10,668 bases of DNA from Synergistaceae bacterium (GTDB lineage: Bacteria; Synergistota; Synergistia; Synergistales; Thermovirgaceae), in contig DMCT01000001.1 of the NCBI GenBank assembly GCA_003446665.1, positions 1-10,668 on the forward strand. Direction: 5' to 3'. The notes beneath the pieces were generated by a model. The model worked only from the letters and a program-made list of their open reading frames with translations, did not search any database and was not told the origin of the DNA. A program made the position numbers and the translations under genes. Numbering within the stretch: position 1 is the stretch's first letter; every line of letters begins with the position of its first letter. Shown here piece by piece: positions 1 through 8,200 of this stretch.

Positions 1-55
1 GCCTTTGAGATTATAAAGTTTTTCATTATTAATTTCGGCTGCTCTTTAAGGCAAT

Positions 56-994
56 TTAGAACTCATTGTAAAATCTTTCTGCACCTGGGTGAAAAGGTAT
101 AAGGATGTGCTTCAGGTTTTCAGGCGTCATCGATTCCATAGCTCGACGAACGTTCACCAGCATTTCCTTTTTTTCGTAGAGAATCTTGACCATTTCAAAC
201 ACCGTGTCCTCTGGAAAATTTACGTGGACTGCGAGTACGTTCCAGCTGGCGTATGTTTCTATGTCTTTGTTTTGACCCCTGTACGTGCCGGCAGGAATTA
301 CGCAGGGAACCCAATAAGGGGTTTCTTCCATGACGATCTTACGTATATTCTCTGGAATACTCAGGAATTCAACAGCGTCAATTGCTGTGGCTTCCTTGAT
401 CCCGGCCATGCCGGTGGAACCTGCCACGATCGCCGCATCTATCCTGTGTTCTGCGAAAGCTTTTGCGGTTTCGCTGACGCCCAGGTTGAAGGGTATTATG
501 TCGTTGACCGGGTCCAGGCCCGCGGCTTCGAGGAGCTCTCGTGCAGTGATCTCGGTCCCGCTGCCGATATCGCCTACAGACACCCTTTGCTTTCTTAAAT
601 CAGTCAGGTTACGAATACCACTGCCTTTTGCGGTGAGGAGATATATAGGCTCCGGGTATAAAGGCACAAGGGCCTTGATGAATTCGTGGGGGTTTCCCTC
701 GTATATTCCTTTTCCATTGTAGGCATAATAATATAGCCCATCAAGAAAGGCCACGTCAGCCTTGTTTTCTTTCATCAACTGTATGTTTTGGGCTGTTCCA
801 GCGGTCTTTATTGCTTTGGCTCTGATTCCGTCAATATTTTCGCCCCATATTTTTGCAATAGCCGTTCCCAGGGGATAATAAGACCCGCCAACAGTACCCG
901 TGGCGATTGTGATATCCATTTCCGCTAAAGCCGTATTAGTCGTGGTGCTTGCTAACAGTAAAGTATACAATAGGAGAAGCATAAATTTTCTCAC
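56..994 (-). CDS. TAXI family TRAP transporter solute-binding receptor
   Basis: This 312-residue protein is predicted to be the secreted substrate-binding component of a tripartite ATP-independent periplasmic (TRAP) transporter of the TAXI type. Residues 1-24 form a signal peptide (RK, a leucine-rich core, then an ALA|E cleavage site) with no lipobox cysteine, so it should be free in the periplasm. The mature protein opens with ITIATGTVGGSYYPLG (about 28-43), the characteristic TAXI N-terminal motif. The length is normal for the family. The GTG start is chosen because AAGGGAG (complement of 1004-1010) lies 9 nt upstream; the in-frame ATG four codons later is too far from it. TAXI receptors normally work with a fused membrane permease; none is visible, and it may lie past the left edge, as only 55 bp remain there. 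The ligand cannot be read from the sequence; dicarboxylates or amino acids are known for relatives. Confidence 0.93.
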   Translation of the reverse strand: MRKFMLLLLYTLLLASTTTNTALAEMDITIATGTVGGSYYPLGTAIAKIWGENIDGIRAKAIKTAGTAQNIQLMKENKADVAFLDGLYYYAYNGKGIYEGNPHEFIKALVPLYPEPIYLLTAKGSGIRNLTDLRKQRVSVGDIGSGTEITARELLEAAGLDPVNDIIPFNLGVSETAKAFAEHRIDAAIVAGSTGMAGIKEATAIDAVEFLSIPENIRKIVMEETPYWVPCVIPAGTYRGQNKDIETYASWNVLAVHVNFPEDTVFEMVKILYEKKEMLVNVRRAMESMTPENLKHILIPFHPGAERFYNEF

Positions 995-1027
995 TCTGGC
1001 TCTCTCCCTTCATCTCATTTCTTGCTC

Positions 1028-1059
1028 ATTATAGAATAGAAAATACGAAAGGAATTCAA
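1028..1059 (-). promoter_or_regulatory. Predicted promoter of the TAXI receptor gene
   Basis: On the minus strand a perfect TATAAT (complement of 1028-1033) sits about 20 nt upstream of the gene's Shine-Dalgarno sequence. A TTGAAT element (complement of 1054-1059) is the best -35 candidate, but the 20-nt spacer is longer than the preferred 17. The surroundings are A/T-rich. The -10 call is fair and the -35 call is weak. Confidence 0.45.
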
Positions 1060-1167
1060 AAAAACGGATTTACGGGTAATTTCGCGATAAAGCTGTAAAA
1101 TAATCACTATAACCATCAAGCCTTAAAAATTAGAAAAATGAGTGTGGGCCCGGGGATAATGCAGGAC

Positions 1168-1174
1168 GGGAGGT
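1168..1174 (+). promoter_or_regulatory. Shine-Dalgarno sequence fixing the GIY-YIG gene start
   Basis: GGGAGGT ends 5 nt before the ATG at 1180, whereas the in-frame ATGs at 1138 and 1159 have no comparable site. The element forms the loop of a small 4-bp stem (GGAC at 1164-1167 with GTCC at 1175-1178), so it would stay exposed if that stem forms. Confidence 0.6.
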
Positions 1175-1179
1175 GTCCC

Positions 1180-1746
1180 ATGATCGGCGAGCCGGGGAAA
1201 GATCCGATAATGTCACAATTGTTGAATCCGGAGGCTATGACGGGGGCCAGGGATATCTATTCGAGGAAGATAAAACCGCCCGACAGACGGGGCGTGTATG
1301 CCTGGTTTTTTGAACCCCACAAGCTTGGTATAAGAAGCGGGCATTACGAGCACCTCATTGACGGGAAAGCTTTGCTTTACGTGGGGGTAGTGCCAAGCGT
1401 CTGGTACAGCAAGCGAAAGCTCCCGAAGCGAATAAAGACTCATATCAGTGGAACTGCTCGGCAATCCACCCTTCGATACAGCCTTGGAGCATGCCTCGCC
1501 GAGGAACTGGGGCTTATGGTCGTTCATCTTCCGGGATTCAAACTCAATTTTGGCGAAAGCGAAGAAAGGTTGACGGAGTGGATATGTGAAAATGGTTACG
1601 TTACCTGGGTTTGCCATGAAGAACCCTGGACGATGGAAAAAGAATTAACGAGTCTTCTCAAACCTGCCCTGAACCTCAAAAACAACGAGGTTCACCCTTT
1701 TTACCCTATCCTGGCCAGGCGTAGGGAGGACTTGCGAAAACGATAA
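1180..1746 (+). CDS. GIY-YIG nuclease family protein
   Basis: This 188-residue protein looks like a stand-alone GIY-YIG endonuclease-fold protein. Visible motifs are GVY (38-40, the GIY equivalent), LLYVG (65-69, the YIG equivalent), a basic RIKTH segment (84-88) matching the conserved arginine helix, an ESEERLTEW segment in the middle, and WTMEKELTSLLKPALN near the end, which carries the expected metal-binding glutamate (E153 or E155) and closing asparagine N165. About 26 residues separate GVY and YVG, against 10-11 in classical members, so it belongs to a divergent bacterial subfamily. No other domain is attached. An upstream in-frame ATG at 1138 lacks a ribosome binding site; the ATG at 1180 follows GGGAGGT at 5 nt and is preferred. 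The gene appears monocistronic, and its biological substrate is unknown. Nearby repair genes do not form an operon with it. Confidence 0.8.
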   Translation: MIGEPGKDPIMSQLLNPEAMTGARDIYSRKIKPPDRRGVYAWFFEPHKLGIRSGHYEHLIDGKALLYVGVVPSVWYSKRKLPKRIKTHISGTARQSTLRYSLGACLAEELGLMVVHLPGFKLNFGESEERLTEWICENGYVTWVCHEEPWTMEKELTSLLKPALNLKNNEVHPFYPILARRREDLRKR

Positions 1747-2006
1747 AGCCAAATTTTTTTGACCCTAATGCCCGACAGGGATTTTACCCATAATGCCACT
1801 TTCTTTCCAGGTGAAAGAATACATTTCCCTTGAATGGCCTGCAAAAGTAAATTTATTTGTATGTCATCAGGGGACGCCTGAGTTTGATAAGCCTTGTGAA
1901 AAAAGAAAGAATCATATTTAGTGCTCGAAGTTCCCGGTCCGCCAAATCACATTGGTCTTTTTTGGGGTCAATAAAACGTGCAAACATGTAAAAAGGAGGT
2001 TCTGTT
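1747..2006 (+). other. 260-bp intergenic leader before the transketolase operon
   Basis: No convincing gene or known riboswitch was recognised here. It ends in a near-perfect Shine-Dalgarno AAAGGAGGT (1992-2000), 6 nt before the transketolase ATG, so the operon should be well translated. A small inverted repeat, TCAGG/CCTGA, lies at 1867-1881 with a 5-nt loop and is followed by GTTTGATAAG; it could be an operator or a weak hairpin. TTGTGA at 1894-1899 with TTTAGT at 1917-1922 (17-nt spacer) is a weak promoter candidate. The preceding gene has no strong terminator: only a 4-bp CCCT/AGGG stem followed by ATTTTA just after its stop. Confidence 0.4.
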
Positions 2007-2840
2007 ATGGAGGAGAAGGCGCGGCAGAGGTTAGAGACAATCGCCCTAACGATCCGCCGTCATATCATCAGCATGCTGGCGGCGGCAGGTTCCGGCCACC
2101 CGGGAGGATCCCTTTCTGCGGTGGAAATACTGGTGTCACTATATTTCGAGGTTATGCGCCACGATCCGGGAAACCCGGCCTGGGAGGAGCGCGACCGTTT
2201 TATCCTCTCGAAAGGCCATGCCTGCCCCGTGGTTTACGCGACCCTTGCGGAGGCAGGATATTTCCCTGTGGAAGAACTTCAGACTTTAAGGGCTTTTGGC
2301 TCCAGATTACAAGGTCACCCGGACCGCAAAAAACTGCCATGCCTCGAAGCATCTACTGGAAGCCTCGGGCAAGGGCTTTCCATAGCCTCCGGCATGGCGC
2401 TGGGTTTTAAGATGGACTCTAAGCCTAACCGCGTCTATTGCCTGATGGGAGATGGCGAGCTTGATGAGGGGCAGATCTGGGAAGCGGCAATGACGGCAGC
2501 TCATTACAAGCTCGACAATCTCTGTGGAATAGTGGACAGAAATGGCTTACAAATAGATGGCTGGACTTGCGATGTGAAATCACTCGAACCCTTGGCCGAC
2601 AAGTGGAGGGCCTTCGGTTGGAATGTGATCGAGGTAGACGGTCATAATGTATGCGATCTGGTTAGCGCCTTCGGGAGGTTCCGGCACAGCCATTTCAAAC
2701 CCACTGTCATTATTGCGCATACTGTAAAAGGCAAGGGAGTAAAACCCATGGAAAACGAAGCCGGTTGGCATGGAAAGGCGCCCGACGCTGATCTGGCAGA
2801 GCGAATCCTGGAAGAGCTTGACGGGGGTGGAACAAGATGA
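2007..2840 (+). CDS. Transketolase, N-terminal (ThDP-binding) subunit
   Basis: This is the N-terminal half of a split transketolase, a thiamine-diphosphate enzyme that moves two-carbon ketol units between sugar phosphates in the non-oxidative pentose phosphate pathway. In 277 residues it shows the expected motifs in order: GHPGG (30-34), SKGHA with H71, QGHPD with H104, STGSLGQGL (117-125), and the ThDP/metal motif GDG at 148-150 running on to DRNGLQIDG (177-185), where N179 is the usual Mg ligand. It ends where the diphosphate-binding domain ends; the rest of the enzyme is supplied by the next gene. An excellent AGGAGGT lies 6 nt upstream of the ATG. The 4-bp ATGA overlap with the next gene implies translational coupling and 1:1 subunits. 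Split forms also serve specialised ketol transfers (apulose phosphate, sulfo-sugars), so the exact substrate is open. Confidence 0.93.
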   Translation: MEEKARQRLETIALTIRRHIISMLAAAGSGHPGGSLSAVEILVSLYFEVMRHDPGNPAWEERDRFILSKGHACPVVYATLAEAGYFPVEELQTLRAFGSRLQGHPDRKKLPCLEASTGSLGQGLSIASGMALGFKMDSKPNRVYCLMGDGELDEGQIWEAAMTAAHYKLDNLCGIVDRNGLQIDGWTCDVKSLEPLADKWRAFGWNVIEVDGHNVCDLVSAFGRFRHSHFKPTVIIAHTVKGKGVKPMENEAGWHGKAPDADLAERILEELDGGGTR

Positions 2841-3817
2841 CCGCCGTGCCTCTTGACAAAAATTTATGGACGGAAGTCGAGAAGATCCCGACACGTTTCG
2901 GGTATGGTGACGGGTTGGTAGAACTGGGCGAGACGAATCCAAACGTAGTGGTGCTCGGCGCGGACCTGACTTCCTCTCTCAGAGTGGACCGTTTTCGGGA
3001 CACCTTTCCTGAAAGGTTCATTCAAACGGGCATTGCCGAACAGGACATGATGAACCTGGCGGCAGGGCTCTCCCTGGTCGGCAAGATACCTTTCGTCAGT
3101 ACCTATGGGTTTTTTTGCACCGGCCGTGCCTGGGACCAGCTCAGAACGACCGTAGCGTATGGAGGTCTCAACGTTAAGGTCGGCTCCGGTCATGGCGGCA
3201 TATCCGTCGGCCCCGACGGGGCTACGCACCAGGCGCTCGAAGACATAGCCATCACACGGACGATTCCAGGCATGACCGTCATAGTACCCTGCGATTATCA
3301 TGAGACGATAAAGGCCGTAAAAGCGGCGGCGGAAATCGTTGGTCCCGTCGTGGTCCGCTTCGGTCGCGAGAAAGTTCCTGTCATTACTACACCTGATACC
3401 CCTTTCGAGGTAGGGAAGGCGCAAGTTTTCCGGGATGGCTTTGATGTAACAATAATGGCCTGCGGAGTGATGGTGTACGAATCTCTCAAAGCCGCGCGGA
3501 TGCTTGAGGAAGAGGGTGTTTCAGCCAGAGTACTGAATTGCCCCACGGTTAAGCCCATGGATATCAAGGCCGTTGTGGAGTCGGCACTGGAAACAGGCGC
3601 CGTCGTGACCGCCGAGGAACACCAGGTTATGGGAGGTTTTGGAAGTGCCGTTGCAGAGGTGCTATGCCGACACGCTCCGGTCCCTGTTCGCATGGTGGGC
3701 ATACAGGACGTTTTTGGGCAATCGGGCTCCCCGGAGGAATTGATGGAATCCTACGGGCTAACGGCGCAAGCGGTGGCTGGCGCCGTGCGGGATGTTTTAG
3801 AAATGAAAAAGAGGTGA
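2837..3817 (+). CDS. Transketolase, C-terminal subunit (pyrimidine-binding and C-terminal domains)
   Basis: This 326-residue protein completes the transketolase. It carries the pyrimidine-binding domain with the catalytic glutamate that activates ThDP (E68 in GIAEQDM), the aromatic segment FVSTYGFF (86-93) that packs on the cofactor, and GHGGISVGPDGATHQ (118-132), followed by IPGMTVIVPCD. The last third (about 190-326) is the transketolase C-terminal domain with the EEHQVMGGFGSAVAE segment. It is similar in layout to the DXS/pyruvate dehydrogenase-beta fold, but pairing with the preceding N-terminal subunit, and the absence of any E2/E3 gene nearby, argue for transketolase. The start ATG overlaps the previous stop (ATGA). 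Together the two halves total 603 residues, a little shorter than single-chain enzymes of about 660. Confidence 0.92.
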   Translation: MTAVPLDKNLWTEVEKIPTRFGYGDGLVELGETNPNVVVLGADLTSSLRVDRFRDTFPERFIQTGIAEQDMMNLAAGLSLVGKIPFVSTYGFFCTGRAWDQLRTTVAYGGLNVKVGSGHGGISVGPDGATHQALEDIAITRTIPGMTVIVPCDYHETIKAVKAAAEIVGPVVVRFGREKVPVITTPDTPFEVGKAQVFRDGFDVTIMACGVMVYESLKAARMLEEEGVSARVLNCPTVKPMDIKAVVESALETGAVVTAEEHQVMGGFGSAVAEVLCRHAPVPVRMVGIQDVFGQSGSPEELMESYGLTAQAVAGAVRDVLEMKKR

Positions 3818-3823
3818 CGGAAA

Positions 3824-5023
3824 GTGACACCAGCTTTCGCGAAGCGGATGAGTCTTCTCGGAACGGAAACGGCCTTCGCCGTAGGTGCGGAGGCAGCGGA
3901 ATTGGCATCAAGGGGCGTCAAGGTCTATCCTTTTCATTTAGGTGATTTGGACTTTCAAACGCCTGAGCATATTCGTCAAGCCGCATGCAAGGCGATTGAA
4001 GAAGGCAAGACCGGCTATTGCCCCAATGCAGGCATAAAGCCCTTGAGGGAAGCTCTTGCCAGAGATGTGGGATGGGCTAGAGGATTGTCCCTGAACGTCG
4101 GAAATGTCAGCGTCCAGCCAGGAGGCAAACCCGTAATAGGCAAATTTGTAATGGCGTTTATGGACCCGGGCGACGAAGTTCTTTATCCGAACCCCGGTTA
4201 TCCTATTTACGAGTCGATGATCCGTTTTCACGGAGGGGTGGCAAAACCCTACCGATTTCTGGAAACGGAAACCGGCTTCGCCCTTGATTTCGAGTCAATA
4301 GAAAGGCAGATAACGCCGGCGACTAAACTTCTTATTTACAACAACTACCATAATCCTACCAGCGCTGCTTCTGACGAGGCCGAGATGGAAAGACTGGCTA
4401 AACTTTGCGTGGAACATGACCTGATCGTTTTGAGCGACGAAGCTTATTTCGACATACTTTATGAAGGAGAGGGCAAAAGCATTTCCTCTCTGCCTGGAAT
4501 GTTCGAACGAACGGTAATATTGTACACTTTCTCAAAGAAATTTGCCATGACAGGGTGGCGCCTGGGAGCTGCGATTGGCCCCGAAAACCTGGTGGCAAAA
4601 ATTTCGCAGTTCAACGTGAATGACGAATCTTGTACGACCCAGTTCGTCCAGTGGGCAGGGGTCGCGGCTCTTGAAGGACCGTTGGATGAATACTTGAAGA
4701 TGATGGAAATTCTAAAGGAGCGCCGTGACGCCGCAGTGGACCTTCTGAACTCAATGAAAGGCGTACACGTAAGCAGACCAGAAAGCACTTTTTATTTGTA
4801 TCCGAACGTAACTGGTGCAATGGATAAACTTGGAACGAAGACGGTGGAAGAATTCAGGAAAAAAGTCCTTGAAGAGACTGGCGTTTCATTCACGACCAGA
4901 AACCACTTCGGGTCGCCCCTTGAAGGAGAGAAGCAATCCTATATCAGACTTGCGTACTCCGGTATTGGAGTGGATGACATTCGGGAAGGCTTAGGTCGCA
5001 TGAAAGAGATGCTTGACCGGTAG
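3824..5023 (+). CDS. Class I/II PLP-dependent aminotransferase
   Basis: This 399-residue protein is a fold-type I aminotransferase of the aspartate aminotransferase superfamily. The PLP lysine is K238 in TFSKKFAMTGWRLG; the phosphate-binding loop is PGGK (99-102); N177 begins NPTS in place of the usual NPTG; D205 and Y208 lie in LSDEAYFDILY, where D205 pairs with the pyridine nitrogen; and R375 in SYIRLAYSG should bind the substrate alpha-carboxylate. The GTG start is used because GAGGTGA, which includes the previous stop codon, lies 6 nt upstream; the next ATG at 3848 lacks such a site. Its place as third gene of the transketolase operon suggests a shared pathway linking sugar phosphate and amino acid metabolism, but the substrate cannot be deduced. 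An aspartate, aromatic or diaminopimelate-type enzyme all remain possible. Confidence 0.9.
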   Translation: MTPAFAKRMSLLGTETAFAVGAEAAELASRGVKVYPFHLGDLDFQTPEHIRQAACKAIEEGKTGYCPNAGIKPLREALARDVGWARGLSLNVGNVSVQPGGKPVIGKFVMAFMDPGDEVLYPNPGYPIYESMIRFHGGVAKPYRFLETETGFALDFESIERQITPATKLLIYNNYHNPTSAASDEAEMERLAKLCVEHDLIVLSDEAYFDILYEGEGKSISSLPGMFERTVILYTFSKKFAMTGWRLGAAIGPENLVAKISQFNVNDESCTTQFVQWAGVAALEGPLDEYLKMMEILKERRDAAVDLLNSMKGVHVSRPESTFYLYPNVTGAMDKLGTKTVEEFRKKVLEETGVSFTTRNHFGSPLEGEKQSYIRLAYSGIGVDDIREGLGRMKEMLDR

Positions 5024-5057
5024 GAAGCATTTCGATTGTAGCGAAGTGCAGATTACA

Positions 5058-5090
5058 ATAAAGGGGCTGGATTTAGCACAGCCCCTTTAT
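5058..5090 (+). terminator. Hairpin terminator of the transketolase-aminotransferase operon
   Basis: A perfect 12-bp stem (5058-5069 with 5079-5090, ATAAAGGGGCTG and its complement) encloses a 9-nt loop, 34 nt after the aminotransferase stop. The 3' arm ends in CCCCTTTAT and is followed by GTTAAATTT, so the U-tract is partly within the stem and modest. Its position between two transcription units supports a Rho-independent terminator; symmetry could let it act in both directions. Confidence 0.75.
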
Positions 5091-5117
5091 GTTAAATTTG
5101 GTACGGTGATTGAACAC

Positions 5118-5145
5118 TTGATTTCCTGGTGAAATGGTAGATAAT
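5118..5145 (+). promoter_or_regulatory. Predicted sigma-70-type promoter of the GGDEF-EAL gene
   Basis: TTGATT (5118-5123) and GATAAT (5140-5145) are separated by 16 nt, just after the upstream terminator. Transcription would start near 5152, giving a leader of about 70 nt before the GTG start. Both boxes match five of six consensus bases. Confidence 0.5.
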
Positions 5146-5223
5146 AAAAACTGCAATAGGCTATCTGGATAAAAGGCAAACAAATATCTGTCAGAAGACC
5201 CTTTGTGAAAAGGAGCAGGGCTT

Positions 5224-8200
5224 GTGACTGCCGGTGAAAACCATCGTAGCGTAAGGCAAAAGAAAAAACTGTATATCGTTGCGATGGCCATCTTTGTGGT
5301 AGTCGCTCTTTTTTGCTGGTGGTTTATCGTTCTCAAGAGTGAATTGGAGAAAGAAGAACTGGTCAGGAAGGCACTGCGGGTGGCGGAAACCTTTAATACC
5401 CCCAATAGCGAAATGATGTTTTCAGATCGGACCGGCCCCTTACAGACCCGCCAAAAGACCTATCTGGAAAACACCATGAGAATTTTTCCGGATATTATGG
5501 GAATTAGAATTTACGATACAAGCCGGGCTGATCCGGTGATTGCCGTCGAAAGGGCAAGACTACCAAATCCCTCATCAAACGAAGGCCTGCGAAAAAGGGT
5601 CCTCGAATCAAAAGAATACAGGATTGATGAAGTCGCGGACAGCGAAAACGATAGCCCTTTCCTTCATGTTTTCGTTCCTTTGCGAAGTACACTGGAAGAT
5701 CCCGTTACGAGTGTCATTGAAGTGGTTTACTCCAAGCAACTCCCCGATTCTTTCCTAATAGCCGAGTTGACGGCAAGCGGGCTATTCGTTTTTGTCCTTG
5801 TTACCATTTTGTTCGTTACGAGCATTCTCATTGAACGCCGTAAAAAAGATTCGGATAGTAATATCCGCATAAAGTGGATCGAACGTAACGTAGAGGCCTT
5901 TCTTATTCTGTCGGTGGGCCTTGCCGTTACGTTTTATGTTTCATTTCATGCCTATCAATTAAACTTGCATTCAACGGAAAGAGCCTTTCAAAGACTGGCT
6001 GCAGCCGAAACAGACAATGTATTCGAAATAATGCGCGAGGTGGAGGACAGTCAGCTCGAGGCTTTGGCCCGTTTTTTTGAAAGCAGCGTACATGTTGATG
6101 CCGAAGAGTTTCATAGATTTGCCGGTTTCCTTCAGAGAAAAAAGACTGTCTGGGGATGGAGCTGGGCACCGGTTGTCGCGGTGAGCAGGAAATCCGCATT
6201 CGAAGCAAAAGCCAGAATGGACGGTTTGGAAAACTTCTCTGTCAGGAATTACCAAACTTCGCAGGGTACCTTTTCTTCCGATGCCGACGGCTGGATGTAC
6301 CCGTTGCTTTTCGTGGAACCTCAAATTAAAGGCCCTTCCGTTCTGGGGCTTGACCTGGGTTCGATCCCAAAACTACGGGATGCCTTAGAAGAATCCCTTG
6401 ATACGGCGCTTGTCACATCCTCGGTTCCCCTGAGTTTTTCCCTGGGAGGTGAGCCCTTTTCAGGAGCCCTGGTGTTCAGACCGGTATTCCAAAGAAACGG
6501 CGAACCCCGGGGGGTTATCGCCGCCTTTTTGGATATAAAAACGCTTCTGCAGGCATATTCGGGGGAGAATGGCAAATCCATTTCAGAGATTAAAATTTTT
6601 CAGATGGAGCCCAATGGCAGCATCAAACTTCTGGGTCTTTACGGTGAGACGGAAGAAGAAACGGAAAGCGGTTCGTTGTCCGGCGCGTCCTCTGTTATAT
6701 CTGTCCTGCACGCCTATGGCAAAACCTATATAGTTGAAACGCCTAAAGATCCAGCTTTTTGGGGCCACTATTCGCCAAGGTGGTGGCTGGTGACTTCCCT
6801 GGGTGGTTTCTTTGTCTCCGGTTCACTTGCCACCTTTGCGGGCGCGCAAACGTGGAAGCGCCGTTATCTAAGACGGCAGGTTGCGGAAAAAACCGCCGCC
6901 TTGCAGGAAAGCGAAGAGCGATACAGAAGCGTTTTCGAAAATTCCCACGCTTCCATGCTCATTATCGACCCACAAGATGGGACCATATATGACGCCAATC
7001 CTGCGGCGGAGAAATTTTATGGCTGGGACCGTCAGACCCTGAAGGCGATGAAAATCACGGATATCAACACCATGTCGCCAGAAGATGTTAGAGAAGAAAT
7101 GGACAAGGCGAAAAAGACGTTCCAAACCGTTTTTGCCTTCCGTCACCGCAGAGCCGATGGTTCAATTGCGGATGTCGAAGTATTTAGCGGTCCTTTTTTG
7201 ATAAAAGGTGACACGTACCTTTTTTCGGTAATCCACGATGTTACATCAAGGCGGAAGGCCGAGGAAGCGTTAAGAGATAGCGAAGAGCGACAAAAGGCGT
7301 TTATCAACACCAGTTCGGAAATAATGTTCATAAAAGACGAACAATTACGTTATGTAGTAGTGAACGACTCGGCATGCGAATTTTTAGGAAGACCCAAAGA
7401 GGAAATCCTGGGAAAAACTGATTTTGACCTTATGGGCGGGAAAAAAGCCGAATTGTTATATCGGTCGGATATTGGTGCTCTTCAATCCGGAAATTCTTGC
7501 GTGACCGAAGAAACAATAGGTGAAAGGATATATGAAACCACAAAGTTTCCGGTCCCTCTGAAAAGAGGCAATAAAGGACTGGGAGGCATAATCAGGGACG
7601 TCACGGATCAAAAATATCATGAAAGCCGGCTGCGCCACGTTGCTACCCATGATGGATTGACGGGACTTGCTAATCGTTCTCTTTCTCAAGACAGGCTCGA
7701 ACAGGCGATCCTCCACGCGAAAAGGAATGGTGGAAGTGTCGGTGTCCTGTTGCTTGACCTTGACAGGTTCAAGGTGCTTAACGATAGTCTTGGGCACAGT
7801 TTTGGCGATGAATTGTTGTGTGCGGTGGCAAGACGCCTTGAAGGGATAGTCCGAGAAAGCGATACCGTGGCCAGGCTTGGGGGTGACGAATTTGTTTTGC
7901 TTCTTTCCGACGTGGCACGGGGAAAAGATATTCACTCAGTCGCTTTGAAAGTGGTGCAGGAAATATCAAAGCCTTACGTGATAGCCAATAGAGAAGTTAC
8001 GGTAACTGCCAGTCTGGGATTCAGTATTTTCCCGCAAGATGGATATGATGCCGAGACGCTGGTCCGGCTGGCGGACGTGGCTATGTATGAAGCCAAGCGA
8101 AAAGGCAGGAACAAAGTTCAGCAATATGCCGAGGGAATGGACAGACAGGTCATGGTGGTCCACGAAATGGAGATGGAATTGAGGAAAGCAGTAGAGCTTG

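Noticed and set aside
89..722. Open frames on the plus strand across the TAXI receptor gene
   Set aside because: They are antisense shadows; they have no ribosome binding site and no recognisable domain, while the minus-strand frame has a signal peptide and family motifs.
1952..2410. Open frame of 152 codons overlapping the start of the transketolase gene
   Set aside because: Its product is rich in Gly, Pro and Arg without any known motif, and the overlapping transketolase frame is unmistakable.
5173..5181. AAGGCAAAC in the leader of the GGDEF-EAL gene, reminiscent of the conserved start of a c-di-GMP-I (GEMM) riboswitch
   Set aside because: The rest of the GEMM core (paired stems, GNRA tetraloop, CGCAAAGCC segment) is missing in the roughly 40 bases that remain before the start codon.
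5852..5867. Perfect CGGATA-GTAA-TATCCG hairpin inside the GGDEF-EAL gene, near the TM2-TM3 linker
   Set aside because: A 6-bp stem in coding sequence with no nearby start or U-tract is easily a chance event; its location near the apparent fusion point is noted only.
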